Positions 35,801-48,551 of a DNA stretch of 64,000 bases are shown one piece after another. The notes beneath the pieces were generated by a model. That model had not been told where the DNA came from and did not search any database. It saw only the letters and a list, made by a program, of their open reading frames with translations. The position numbers were made by a program, and so were the translations under genes. The number at the start of each line of letters is the position of its first letter. The stretch's first letter is position 1. This DNA is from Spinacia oleracea (lineage: Eukaryota > Streptophyta > Magnoliopsida > Caryophyllales > Amaranthaceae): NCBI RefSeq assembly GCF_020520425.1, contig NC_079487.1, positions 108,720,141 through 108,784,140 of the forward strand. Direction: 5' to 3'.

Positions 35801-36868
35801 ATCCACCTCGGGATATGCGGAAACCACATCGGAGGCAGGACATTGGCACATAAAGCCCTTCGGGCCGGATATTGGTGGCCCACTATGGTTTCCGAGGCAA
35901 AGCAGATGGCAAGGAAATGCGAGAAATGCCAAAAGTTCGCACCAGCCATCCATCAACCAGCTCAAACCCTACAATCAACACTGTATCCCTTACCATTCGC
36001 ACAGTGGGGGTTAGACATCATTGGTCCCTTCCCCTCAGCTACGAACCAGAAGAAGTGGTTGATTATAGGAGTCGACTATTTTAGCAAATGGATCGAAGCT
36101 GAAGCTGTCTCCTCCATCACCGAACCTCAGGTCCGCAAGTTCATATGGCAGAACATCATCACAAGGTTCGGCATACCAAGACTGATGGTCTTCGACCACG
36201 GGAAACAGTTCGACAACACCCCGTTGCAAAAATGGTGCAAACAGTTCGGCATACACCTAGCTTACTCGGCAGTTTACCACCCACAAAGCAACGGGCAAGC
36301 CGAAGCTGCTAACAAACTCATCCTCAATGCACTCAAGAAAAGAGTCGAGGATGACAAAAACAAATGGTTAGAAGAGCTACCCAGAACGCTATGGTCCCTT
36401 CGGACCACTGAGAAAGAAGCTACCGGGCAAACACCGTTCCACCTTGTATATGGATCCGAAGCTGTCATCCCTGTGGAAATCGGAACAGAAAGCTTGAGGA
36501 TCCAGGCATACAACAGGTATGATGGGCTCCAAGGAGAAAGCAACAACCAACTTCTGTCCGAAGCTCTCGATCTACTGGACGAAGCTCGGAACGATGCGAG
36601 GACACTCAACGCAGCTTATTTGCAGAGGGTCAACAAGCATTACAACCGAAGAGTCAACGCCAGACCCCTAAAAGTCGGTGATCTAGTACTCAGAAACGCC
36701 GCCTCGGTTCAGAAAGGACGGATCCATGGCAAACTCTCAGCCACTTGGGAAGGACCATACATCATCCATTCCGAAAAAAGGCCAGGCACGTTTATGCTGA
36801 AACAGTTAGATGGAACAATTTTGAAGAACCATTGGAATACCGATGTTCTCAAGAAATATTTTGTATGA
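32861..36868 (+). CDS. Tat-type pol: protease, RT, RNase H, aRNase H, integrase
   Basis: 1,335 codons plus stop read in the -1 frame relative to gag. The start is set where homology resumes after the G5 run, not at a Met. Domains in order, residue positions from 32861: aspartic protease with DGGSA (about 68); RT with WRMCVDF (about 357) and active site YVDDS (about 461); Ty3-type RNase H near 670-720; a second RNase H beginning FTDGSS (about 757); integrase zinc site H-H-C-C (about 985-1027); and the DDE core with DIIGP, VFDHGKQF and GQAEAANK. FDHGKQF replaces the usual SDNGTQF, but the Asp is kept. It ends with a GKLS-type tail in NHWNTDVLKKYFV. No internal stop, so probably competent if the frame change is tolerated. 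Confidence 0.92.
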   Translation, partial: QKSGQASKKHLRALSHRVNFSAVGDNQPHPPNMTFTADDCFGVQYKHDDPLVISMDLNNHNVHRVLVDGGSAVNIIFRNCFEQLILEESEEALTKVSYPLIGFNGSAAIPRGKITLPVTVGEGQAAKTLRDEFLVMDCDSVYNVIMGRTMIHKMQAVPSTYHQLMIYVSDAGFAERIRGDQEVARRTCHTAVRKPKLGDGPEEEKGATGEESEAKRRRASTSSLSPAEVDARPETLSPEPDQEMEDIFLEEDSDRSVRIGKGLSSGLRIDLIRLLRDHKDIFAWSAADMPGINPKLICHKLDVDAEARPVKQKKRNYSSEKNKAIAEEVKKLQEAGFIEPCMYPKWLANVVMVKKANGSWRMCVDFTDLNRACPKDCYPLPRIDQLVDSTSGHALLSFMDAFSGYHQVFMHPDDRAKTTFITSAGVFNYKMMPFGLKNAGATYQRLVDHVFADQKGRNVEVYVDDSIVKSIKEEDHVKDLAETFGNLRKYSMKLNPKKCVFGVKSGKFLGFMVSERGIDANPDKVQAALDLPEPKTKRDVQRLTGRLAALARFISKASDKGAPFFKALKPKNLPGGEAEPVKKKGVPRKVDPELIWEQEQKEAFQQLRAHLAQLPTLARPKEGETLYLYVAVSPGTVSAVLLREEDKKQQPIYFTSRTLTGAETRYPLIEKVAYAVVVAARKLRPYFDFHQITVLTDQPLEKVLDKIERSGRLAAWAFELSEFGIKYQPRTAIKAQALADFLAECSYQEMLDDTKSTWEVFTDGSSTINGSGAGVVLIPPTGKSIEYALKFGFKATNNEAEYEAAIAGIELCLSLEAEHVCLKTDSQLVANQIRGEYEAKWPSMTAYLAKIKSLTSKLRSFEVILIPRGQNAQEDALSKLASSTLIDLNRSVHVEVHQERGIDLLPTTVCSLRTEPSWMDTVVAYKERGELPEDKLQARKLKRFNKWFIINAEGELMRKSFSAPLLKCVGPTDADYILREIHLGICGNHIGGRTLAHKALRAGYWWPTMVSEAKQMARKCEKCQKFAPAIHQPAQTLQSTLYPLPFAQWGLDIIGPFPSATNQKKWLIIGVDYFSKWIEAEAVSSITEPQVRKFIWQNIITRFGIPRLMVFDHGKQFDNTPLQKWCKQFGIHLAYSAVYHPQSNGQAEAANKLILNALKKRVEDDKNKWLEELPRTLWSLRTTEKEATGQTPFHLVYGSEAVIPVEIGTESLRIQAYNRYDGLQGESNNQLLSEALDLLDEARNDARTLNAAYLQRVNKHYNRRVNARPLKVGDLVLRNAASVQKGRIHGKLSATWEGPYIIHSEKRPGTFMLKQLDGTILKNHWNTDVLKKYFV

Positions 36869-37987
36869 TCTCTGTCTGTAAACCAAGTAAGTTGTTTAAT
36901 GAGAAGAGGAAAGCCATTGGCACCATGTGTTTCATTAAACTTATCTCTATATTTATTGTCCCTTTATATATACATGCAGCCTCGGATCTGATCAATCCGA
37001 GACTAAAAGCAGGTTGACTTTGCCCATTCCTTGATAAAATGCAAGAAATGACCAAATCATACACTTCAGGGAATCGTCCAGAATCCTCGGATTCGCGATA
37101 CCCAGATAAAACTTGTTCGCAACAAACAGTCGCTCGAATCAAGTTATAAAACTTCGGCTCAGATCCACGGATCGCCGAAGTCATAACTAAGAGGCAGACT
37201 AGCGATCTCTTGCCCAGGTTTCCGAACCACAAGAGATCGGAAGAACAATCCAGACCTCTGAGCATATCGACGGATTTGAGGAGTCTGGAAATTAAAGAGT
37301 CTCTTAGCAGATCTACGGATTTGAAGAACTCGCAAAATTAAGGAGTCTCTTAGCAGATCTACGGATTTGAAGAACTCGCAAAATTAAGGAGTCTCTTAGC
37401 AGATCTACGGATTTGAAGAACTCGCAAAATTAAGGAGTCTCTTAGCAGATCTACGGATTTGAAGAACTCGCAAAATTAAAGAGTCTCTTAGCAGATCTAC
37501 GGATTTGAAGAACTCGCAAAGTTAAAGAGTCTCTTAGCAGATCTGCGGATTGGAAGAACTCGCAAATTAAAAAGTCTCTTAACAGATCTACGGATTTGAA
37601 GAGCTCGCAAGATCAAAGGGTTTTTAGCAAGTCTACAGAAAGAAGAGCTCGAAAAGTCTACGGATTCAAAGACTTAAAATTGCGAAAGTACAAAATTGAA
37701 AAGAAGCAGCCAAGTAACAAACATTCATTTTTCATTCAATATTTGGGGGAAGTACAAATACATCAAACAAACTCGGTACATACCCGAGGACCCTCAAAAA
37801 TTGAAAACAAAATGAAACAGTTAAAATCGGCAGCCATCAACAGACAATACCGGCCTACCGAAGTACTAAGAAAGCAAAAAGAAATGAGTACAACGCAGCG
37901 CCGAGGCAAAAGGGGGAAAGGCAAGCACACATTCGGAAGTCCTCAACTGGAACCGACCGACTCTGAAGAAGACGACTGCCCGAATCC
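36869..37987. other. Region between the convergent pol and antisense gene ends
   Basis: Non-coding spacer with a GC-rich start, then the 46-bp array (37297-37616), then a tail leading to the stop of the minus-strand gene at 37988. It must hold the polyadenylation signals of the antisense transcript, but I could not single out one. Confidence 0.5.
37297..37616 (+). repeat. Seven tandem copies of a 46-bp unit
   Basis: Units start GAGTCTCTTAGCAGATCTAC at 37297, 37343, 37389, 37435, 37481 and 37527. A seventh, slightly altered unit starts at about 37572, and the array decays after 37616. The first five units are almost identical. It lies inside the element, between the 3' ends of pol and the antisense gene. 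Confidence 0.93.
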
Positions 37988-40900
37988 CTAACTCTTGGGA
38001 GTCTCAGGAGCAGCCCCTAGGGGAGCATCCTTCGAAGAACCCCCAGCAGTAGTATCACCCTCGGAAGTCGCCTTCTGGGCCCGAGCCTCTGCAAGAGCAG
38101 CTTGGCGTTCAGCTTCAGCTTCGTCTCGATCAGCTTGGCATTCCACCAAGTGGTCCTGGGCCTGCATCCAGAGGGGAACTTTCTCGTTCCAAGGGAAATG
38201 AGGCATGTGCTTCGCAAACATGCGCCGAGCACCCAGGATACCATTCCAGTATTGCTCTCTACACTGATCAGCAGTATAGAGATCAACTCGCTCTTGCTCC
38301 AACCTCCGAATGTAGTCGTCTTTTTCCTGGAGCTTCAGCCGAAGAACAGGCACCTTATCAGCTTGCTGCTGGATCAGCTCCCGATGCTTGACAAAATGGC
38401 AGAGCCTCAACTCTGCCTCTTTGCTCTCCTTATCGGCCGCTTCAAATTTAGACTTCATCTCCTGGAAGAGTCTATCTTTTTCTTCAAGTTCGCTAGCGAA
38501 CTTAGCGGCCATATCCTTCTTTTCCTCATCGAAGGAAGCTATCTTCTCAGCATCCTCTTCAACTCGGAAGATAAGCTTGCCAACCTCGGCCCCGATCTTC
38601 TCAGCAGACTCTCTAGCCTCGCGACTATACTGAAGGTATAGCTGCTTGACTTCCACAAGCTCGGAGAGGAGTTGCCCAGCCTTCTGGTCCAAGATAGGAA
38701 TATCACGAGCATAAGCCTCCCGATATTTCCTCAGTTGTTTCTCCTCAACCGAGCTGCACTCGGAAGCGAACGAGGACCAGAAAACAGCCTGGGGGCGAAG
38801 GAAAGATGAGCATAAATAGGAAAAGCATAAAACAAAAACACAACTCAAAAGGAAAAATCCAGAAATTACCTCGTTCAGATAGTACTGGGCCATCATAGCC
38901 GGATTCCTCTCTTCAGCCCCAGGAACCCTCCACTGCGGGTTAGCACGAAGAAGATTCTCCCGAGCAGCTTCGGGGCCCACCAAGGATCCCACGTGAGCCA
39001 GGGGGTCCTCTCCCAAAACCGGAGCCCTGGCATACCGAGCCATCGCCTCCCTTACTTCTTCGGGGATCCGTTTCAGCGGAACATCCGAACAAGGGTCAGC
39101 ATGGATCAACCTATCCAAGGCCGAGGTAGAAGTAGAACCCAAAGTTGAGTGGCGCCTCTTCCTCGTCAGACCTTGCTCGGGCTGCTCCTCCTCTCCAGCA
39201 GAGGGAACCTCTTTCTGGACCTCGGGAACCGCAGCATCGGGGCCCGAGAGATCTACCATCTCCTTGTCTGGACTCTTCTCTCTTTCGAAAGGAAGATCAG
39301 CAGACTCCTTCTTCTCCTCAGCTACCTCAGGGACATCCGAGCCAGGAGCAAAATCAGCTTCAATCGCCTCCATCACCTTGGTGATATCCTGGATTTCGAT
39401 CCCCAAAACAGCAGATGGTTTCAGCGGAGAGGGGATGGTATCTTCCTCGATCAGCGGCCGATCCACGGGCGGCGGTTCAGCAACCACCACACTCTTTAAC
39501 TTCTGCCCTGGCAAGGGCATGAAGTGAAGAAGATTCTTAGGAGGAGGCATGACTTCCGAAACCGCTTCCTACATGGCAAGCGTTCAAAGCTCAGTTTCGG
39601 AAAAGGGGAGGACGGATTACAAGAAAACTCCCAAGTCAGAGACCCCTTACCTTCTCCGAAGGCTGGGAAACCTTTGCCTTCTTCGGATGCGCAGATGACC
39701 TCAGAAGAGTGCTACCCTTCCTTTTTCTTTGATCCTAAAAGAATAGGGAAACCGAGGGTCAATAAGCTTAAGAAGAGGACAAGGGGGAAATAAAGAAAAA
39801 ACAAGGTGAAATACCCGGTTCCTAGATAAAGAAAAATCTATCCGGGCCGGAGACGAAACCGAAGGAACGGCACGCGGCACAGCGTCAGTCCCAGGACCCT
39901 AGAAAAATGGTCCAGGACCAAGACGTTAGCCGACGGCCAACCAAAAAGAAAAAGACAAACAGAAACCGAGCCTATAAGTAAACACTCACCGGATCCGAAG
40001 TTTTCTTCAACACAGGAAGCACAACCTTCACGGGAACAGCTTCAAAAGAGGAGGCAGAATCCCACGGATCAGCTCGAACTTCGGATATCCGAGCAACACC
40101 CGAGGGAGACAGCACGTAATCCTTCAGGCGAGGATTACGAGGATTATCTTTTCCAAACTTGTACTCAGGAGCCGGGTCGTGGATAGTCTTCAAATCCAAA
40201 GAAATGCCCAACTTCTTAGGATCAATGCAGCTAAAGCCGTACTCTGCAAAAAACAAAACACAAAATATGTCAGTAAAACGAAACAGGAAAGAGAAGGACA
40301 AACTCACTGAAAAACGGTCCCAGCCGAAAGACACCTACCCCTGTCAAAAATCCTGCTGAGACCGGCAACAGCAAGAATGTCCTCCCGCAAAATGTAATTA
40401 AGGTTCGGGAGCCAGCTAGACGGCAGTCTATAATTATCCCCCTGAGCCAAGAACCACTGAAGGAGATCCACAAAGTGGCGATGATTCCGATCCGGAGCTG
40501 CCACGCCCCTCATATCAGGATATGGAGCCACGAACCACTTTGGAGGACGATAAAAATTGGGATGCTTCGGATCCGTCGGCACACGAACGAGCAACCACTC
40601 CGTCTTCCAATTGTGGTCAGAGCTAAGGTAAGGGTACGCCGTAATATAGTTCGGCTCCCCCCTCTTTCGGGACTTTTTGTTGACGATGGTCCACCAACCA
40701 TACCCATCACCCTTGGAAGCATGATTGAGAACCAGATCATGAAGATCCCGAAAAACAGCGACAGAGCAAGGGAAATTGACAAAGTCACACACCCATCTAA
40801 ATCCGATTATGTGCCTCATAGATTTGGGTGTAAGCTGGGCCAAACTAATGTTGTACGACACCAAGAGCTCGGATACGAACGAATCCAAGGGAAAACGGAG

Positions 40901-41374
40901 ACCATTCTCCAAATGATGAGTGTACACGGAAATGAATCCTCTCGGTGGATGGGTCACCCGAGGATGCTCCTGTTCAGGAAGCTCGCACCAGTACCCCAAG
41001 GCATGCTGAATTCCGTATAGCTCCTCGGCCTTCCGATGATAATTCCCCAACTTCGCTTCCACCAACCAGTCACCACTGACCGATTTCTCCAACGGACCAT
41101 CGATCTTGGTGGTCTCGTGCAAAATTGAGGCATACTTGCCCTTCGGATCAGCTTCCGTCCAATGAACTGGAAACTCAGGGTAATGACGACGAACACCCGA
41201 AGAGCCGGCCTTCTTACCAGAAGTAACTCGTTCGGATACACCAGAACCGCCAGCGGCACCATCTTTAGAAGCATCCCAACCACTTGAAGACTTATGTACC
41301 TTCCCCGAAGGCACATCCTCCTTCTCACCAGAGGACTCAACGACGAACTTACTCTTTCCCCTATTCTTTGCCAT
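37988..41374 (-). CDS. Spliced antisense gene of the Tat-type element, 957 codons
   Basis: Five exons on the minus strand: 41374-40339, 40243-39990, 39734-39651, 39568-38870 and 38788-37988. All four introns (95, 255, 82 and 81 bp) are GT-AG and the frame is open throughout. Residues about 150-330 (FPLDSFVSELLVSYNISLAQL, then IIGFRWVCDF) resemble the putative gypsy-type transposon domain (Pfam Transposase_28) known from plant Tat elements. Exon 3 is basic (QRKRKG, PKKAKV), a possible nuclear signal. Residues about 460-640 are acidic and disordered, and about 700-930 form long coiled coils. It has its own TATA-like site upstream. Being antisense to the genomic RNA, its introns are not removed during retrotransposition. 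The biochemical function is unknown. Confidence 0.85.
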
Positions 41375-41391
41375 GGCCGCGAACTTTCGAT

Positions 41392-41461
41392 CTAGGGTTT
41401 AGATTGAGGAGTAGAGGAAAGATCGAAAAAAAAAATAAGTAAAAACTCAGAAACAAGTTAC
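41392..41461 (-). other. Possible 5' UTR intron of the antisense gene
   Basis: On the minus strand a donor AAAAG|GTAACTT at 41462/41461 and an acceptor AACCCTAG|ATCG at 41392/41391 would bound a 70-base intron 17 bases before the start codon. A pyrimidine tract precedes the acceptor. Sequence inference only. Confidence 0.4.
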
Positions 41462-41632
41462 CTTTTCCCGAAGCGGAATTCGCCGACAAAACGAGTGACA
41501 CAAGTTCCCAAAGTCTAAAGCTGACTGAATTCCGTAGATCTGAAGAAACTTGAAAACTGCGATCGCCGGAATTTAGAGAGAGAATGGGTTTGAAAGAAAG
41601 AGTAAAAAGTTCGAAAGGAGCAAAGCACCCAG

Positions 41633-41640
41633 TATTTATA
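41633..41640 (-). promoter_or_regulatory. TATA-like promoter of the antisense gene
   Basis: TATAAATA on the minus strand about 265 bases upstream of the antisense start codon. It is followed by a pyrimidine-rich leader (ACCCATTCTCTCTCTAAATT). It lies inside the element, outside the LTR, and points away from the 3' LTR. Confidence 0.6.
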
Positions 41641-41803
41641 GAAAAGAAAGGGGGCGCATCAACTTCCTCAACCCACGATCTCCACGACACAATACAAATC
41701 CCAACACTTGTCATCAATGCAAATCATCCCTTTTCAAAAAAAAAAGAGGGAACTTTTGGACTTCTGACAATTGGAAACCCACCCATTTAATTCTAAATGT
41801 ACC

Positions 41804-41820
41804 GGGTCTGGGGGGCATGT
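41804..41820 (+). other. Polypurine tract of the Tat-type element
   Basis: GGGTCTGGGGGGCATGT directly abuts the 3' LTR and is the expected primer site for plus-strand DNA synthesis. Confidence 0.65.
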
Positions 41821-42247
41821 TGTTTGGGCTCCCAATTGATTCTCAATTGGGCCACTAAGTCCAAAGCTCAATGGCTCTAAACAAACAGCATCAAACCTAC
41901 CAAATGGCTAGTCAGCCATCCATCAAGGCCCAAGGCCCAATAGCAATAAATGACCCATGGGCATTTATTATGCAAACACTATAAATAGGCCGCCAAGGCT
42001 CACACCTCAAGGTACGTCGAATTTATCGCCTTAAGACTACTCTTCTAGAGAACTTCTCTCTAGAATCCGAGCATCATTCTTACTTAGGCATCGGAGGGGC
42101 TTTCCTCGGAAACAACCCCGAGGCTAGTGACTTTGCTCTTGTGCAGGTGAATTCGGACTCTACTCATTCAAGCAAGCAAGATCTTCAACACATACAAAAG
42201 GGCCTTCATTCGAAGCCCATTGTTTCCATCTTTACAACACCGGAACA
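41821..42247 (+). repeat. 3' LTR of the Tat-type element
   Basis: 427 bp. Differs from the 5' LTR at three sites: AAGCTCAATGG for AAGCCCAATGG, GACCCATGG for GACCTATGG, and ACAACCCCG for ACACCCCCG. Followed by the target duplication CTTTA. Confidence 0.95.
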
Positions 42248-42252
42248 CTTTA

Positions 42253-44252
42253 TTTTATAACACATCTAGGAAAACTATTAAAGATTTAAAGGCCATTGTT
42301 CTGAATTACTACAATAGTACAATAGTATCATACGGAGTACCGGCCTCACAAAAATTTGAGTTAGCATTATTATATTACCCGCTTAACATGAATTAGAGTC
42401 GGTATATTTAAGGTACACTGGGGTGCACTATGTACCAATTTTTCCTTTTCCTTAATTGTGAGGAGAAAATATGATAGAAAAAACTGACGACAAAAAAAAA
42501 ACTATTATTTAATACACTCATACGCGGAGCATTCGAGTGCACCTACTTGAAACCAAGGGAGAGAAGCTTGAATTCCTTCTTACTCCCTCTGTATTTATTT
42601 AAGAGATACACTTATTTATTTAAGAGACACACTTGCCATTTTTAGTAACTTATCAACCCCACCATCTAATTAAATAATATATCTACACCTCATCCCCAGC
42701 CCCCACTCCCTAAAATGACATGGTCCCCACTTATTTTTCCTATTAAAATATATGCTCAACCCCACTTGTTTTATTAGTTTATTTCATTCAATTCTTCTTC
42801 TTAATACCCGTGCCCGGCCAAGTGTATCTCTTAAATAAATACGGAAGGAGTATCACTAACTATCTCAAATTCTCAACGTTGAACTTGAATTTAGGGGAGA
42901 AATTAAATACACTTAGACTCTTCTTTTCATTTTATTTATTGTTTATTAGACTAAATAATAAAAATTAGTCCAGCTAAAAAAATAAAAAACACTCATATAA
43001 ATCATTCACATCATACCACAAATTAGAAAAATCATAATGGACAAACAGACCCAACACTATGATTTATCATCCTCACGGCATTCATATCATCTCACCAAAG
43101 TGACACCCTCGGCGTTTGTGGCCAATAGTGAAAGTTTTTCACGAGTTTATAGGAATAAATTAACCGTCAATTTCGAGGACTTTTGTAAAATTGATTCTTC
43201 TTTTTCTTTCTAGTAAAATTGATTCTTATTAAACATTTTTTTTTTTTGTACAATCTTATAACTATTGCATAATATTGACACATGAATATATGATCACGTA
43301 CGTAGTATTAAGAAAATATTACTTTCATAAAATTAACTAACACCCATATAATCATACAAAATCAATTAATATAATCTAATTCTCTCTTTTTAACTTTTTG
43401 ATTTTATGGAAATCTCATGCATTAGCACGAGCACATACTAGTTTGCCATTAATTTGGAATCTTTTCACTTCTAAAATATTTCATATCATCTTGTATTTTT
43501 TTTTTTTTTGTAACTATTGGAAGTGAATTTCGCAAAACATATTTTTGTTTTGTATTGTTTTGTTAAATAAGTAACATTATCGATAAAATCGATCATCCAA
43601 TCATACAAAAAAGGATTCAAGAGAGAGGCAAACCTTCTAAAAAGGACCGCCGGCCCGTCTCATAGACTTCCAACAACAAACACTAGGCCTAATCTTACAA
43701 CAAATTACAACTATCAATCTAATAATTTATCTTAAACTAAAGCATACAAAACAATTAAGCTCTATCATTCCGGACACCATTCTACATGAAATAAAATGAA
43801 TTACAACAAATACTACTACCAATTTAATAATTAATTTATCTAATAGCATACAATCATGCTCTATCACTCCGGACACCTTTTTACCTGATATAAAATGAAT
43901 TGAAATGAAAGAATCTTTTAAGAAGATCGAGATATTTCACCAATCTAGGTACTAAGCTACTATTAGTAGAAACTAGAAACCATAAAAGAAAAATTACAAA
44001 GAAAACATTCCAAAGACACCAAGCCAAGCAAAGTTCCTTCCAACTTTGGAAAGAGTTTCTTCGAATTTCGAATACGACTTGCTCGATTAAGATGTTACTT
44101 TTTTTTGGACCCTTTATTACTATTATTAGCTTTTCTTACGGAATGAAATGAGTAAATATATATTCACATTATTGGAGTTAGTTTTGTCTATTGCTTTAAT
44201 TTGGCATACTTTACAACTCATAATAAATTGATTGACGAAGTCATAGTCTATC
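42253..44252. other. Intergenic DNA between the Tat-type element and peroxidase 2
   Basis: AT-rich with one Stowaway (42583-42850). 43640-43870 has two loosely repeated segments (CTCTATCA(T/C)TCCGGACACC near 43760 and 43860). No gene seen. Confidence 0.5.
42583..42850. mobile_element. Stowaway-type MITE
   Basis: TA-flanked. CTCCCTCTGTATTTATTTAA at the left pairs with TTAAATAAATACGGAAGGAG at the right. 268 bp. Same family as the SINE-bearing remnant at 13936. Confidence 0.9.
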
Positions 44253-44258
44253 TATATA
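44253..44258 (+). promoter_or_regulatory. Probable TATA box of peroxidase 2
   Basis: TATATA in a CTATCTATATATCTATAC context, about 68 bases before the first ATG. Nearby TA-rich repeats make the exact box uncertain. Confidence 0.4.
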
Positions 44259-44320
44259 TCTATACATATAATCATAGGCCAATTGTCGGCAACAACAAGT
44301 ATAGTGAGTTAATTTAGTTG

Positions 44321-46897
<2,577 letters not shown>

Positions 46898-47211
46898 AGA
46901 TCGATCGGTTCTCTAATTCACTTACTTGCCTTTACACTTTTTAATACCTATGTCAACTCTATGATCCATTGCATGCAAATTTGTTTATTGTAACGTTGTA
47001 CGTACGTGCATTATATTTATGTTGTCCTTTGTTCGGAATTAATTGTCACATAGTATCGAAATTGTAACTTGGGAAATAAATGTAATGTGACAATTAAATC
47101 CAAACGGTTGTAGTGGTATATTGTACGTGGTATTAAAATATTATTAGTTATTATTTGGCAAGTGTAAAGAAATTCCAATTTATGATTTCACATATGTGTG
47201 CGAGTATATGT
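46898..47211. other. 3' flank of peroxidase 2 up to the copia LTR
   Basis: AT-rich 3' UTR and flank without a gene. The copia LTR begins at about 47212. Confidence 0.5.
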
Positions 47212-47991
47212 TGTTGCGATTAAAGCGAAAATTAGAACAAACTTATCTGATTCGATGAACTGAACGAAGAACAATTGTTGCGTCGTGGACACCCACTGTC
47301 CTAAAAGACGATTCCGCGCTATCTCCCGGTGCAGTAGAACAGAATGCGGTCGCCCTCCAGGATTAGCGCAACTCCGACGTTGTGTGCACTCACAAAGCCG
47401 GATGGAGTCAGAACGTATGCCCAAAACCGAGAGCAATTTTGTGTGAGAGTAAGAATGTGTTTTCGTATTTTGTGTGTATGATTTTCTGTGAGAAGGGAAC
47501 TGAAACTCTGATTTAAATAATTAGAAGGAAAGCATTGCAACAGACAAAAACGGCTGAGGGAATGAATGTTGCAACAGCCAGAAAACGGTCAAAAACATTG
47601 ATCATAGTAACGGACGTAATTAATGGCATTTAATCCAACGGTTACGTAATCAATACAGATTCCCGTAACAGTGACTTGCGCAAACCGGTCCAGTTACCAA
47701 AAAGAACAGGGTTGACCCACAAAAACCCAAGAGCCCAAGTACCAAGTACCAAGTACCAAGTACCAAGTACCAAGGCCCGCGGCCCGCGGCCCGCGGCCCG
47801 CGCCCGGCCCGGCGCGCGCGCGCGTGTGTGTGATGTGTCCACCCATACCATTCTCAGACTTTCTTAAACAAGAGTTACACTCATTCCCCAATTAATAAAC
47901 AAGAGGAATATGAAGAGTTTTTCCAATGTGGGACTCTTGAATTTTCACTCACCCTTTTTTCCTTTGTGTTTCCCAATGAGAATTTCCAACA
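47212..47991 (-). repeat. 3' LTR of the copia element
   Basis: On the minus strand it starts TGTTGGAAATTCTC directly after the purine tract and ends GCAACA. The left boundary could also be 47209. About 780 bp. It contains a run of 7-bp and 2-bp repeats at 47734-47833. The matching 5' LTR is not in the window. Confidence 0.75.
47734..47833. repeat. Four consecutive microsatellites inside the copia LTR
   Basis: (AAGTACC) about 5-6 times, then (GGCCCGC) 4 times, then a (CG) run, then a (TG) run, joined without spacers. Very high GC against an AT-rich background. It lies in the part of the LTR upstream of transcription start. Confidence 0.85.
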
Positions 47992-48551
47992 ATCCCCCAC
48001 AGGTTCGAATATGCGGAAAAGAAAGAAAAGAAAGGAGAAGGATATTGGTTTTGGGCAAACAAAACAATTGAATAGGTGTCAATGTCTTTCGACTTGAATT
48101 AACACTTAGTGACATTTAAGCTATGATCTCTTTCCTACCAAGTGACTTTCGTATTGAACTTGATAGGGAGATAGAAACCCGTCACTTAAAGCACGCAACT
48201 GAATATGTATGACATTCTGACTCCGCGAATAAAGTGACGCCTTATACTGGCCATACGTCCGACCTGGATATGCTCATAGGTGCTCTAGAGAATAGCCCAC
48301 ATCGCAATTCTCATAGGAAGAGGCCACACTTCCACACCTACGTAGGTGAATCCCATCAAGTGTGAGCTACATTCACACCACCAAACATATGGTATGGGTT
48401 CATTAAGAGCCGTATGCTCAACCTCTTTCCTATTGTAGCAAGCACATTATAACATCTAGGGGATGGACAAAAAATAAAATTTTGTGCTTCCGAATTATAA
48501 CAATAATGTCGTCCTTTGAACTCTGTGAGTAGGAGTTCATTATTTTACAAT
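47992..48551 (-). other. Copia polypurine tract and 3' untranslated region
   Basis: The tract CTGTGGGGGAT (minus) at about 47992-48002 abuts the LTR. The remaining 550 bases to the pol stop are non-coding. Confidence 0.65.

Larger units (their letters stand above)
30619..42247 (+). mobile_element. Complete Ty3/gypsy element, Tat-type, with an antisense gene
   Basis: 11,629 bp, flanked by CTTTA (30614-30618 and 42248-42252). LTRs of 427 bp differ at three positions. Order: 5' LTR, primer-binding site, gag, protease-RT-RNase H-integrase, 46-bp repeat array, antisense spliced gene, polypurine tract, 3' LTR. The second, archaeal-type RNase H-like domain before integrase, the DGGSA protease site and the long region after integrase are features of the plant Tat group (Retand/Ogre relatives). 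It separates two tandem peroxidase genes. The near-identical LTRs and intact duplication mark a recent insertion. A frame change between gag and pol is the only visible defect. Confidence 0.92.

Noticed and set aside
37297-37616. Regular 46-bp repeats resembling a CRISPR array
   Set aside because: The units are contiguous without variable spacers, in a plant retrotransposon. An ordinary tandem repeat.
38102-39499. Several plus-strand frames over the antisense gene
   Set aside because: Shadows of the spliced minus-strand gene; no ordered domains and no continuity with pol.
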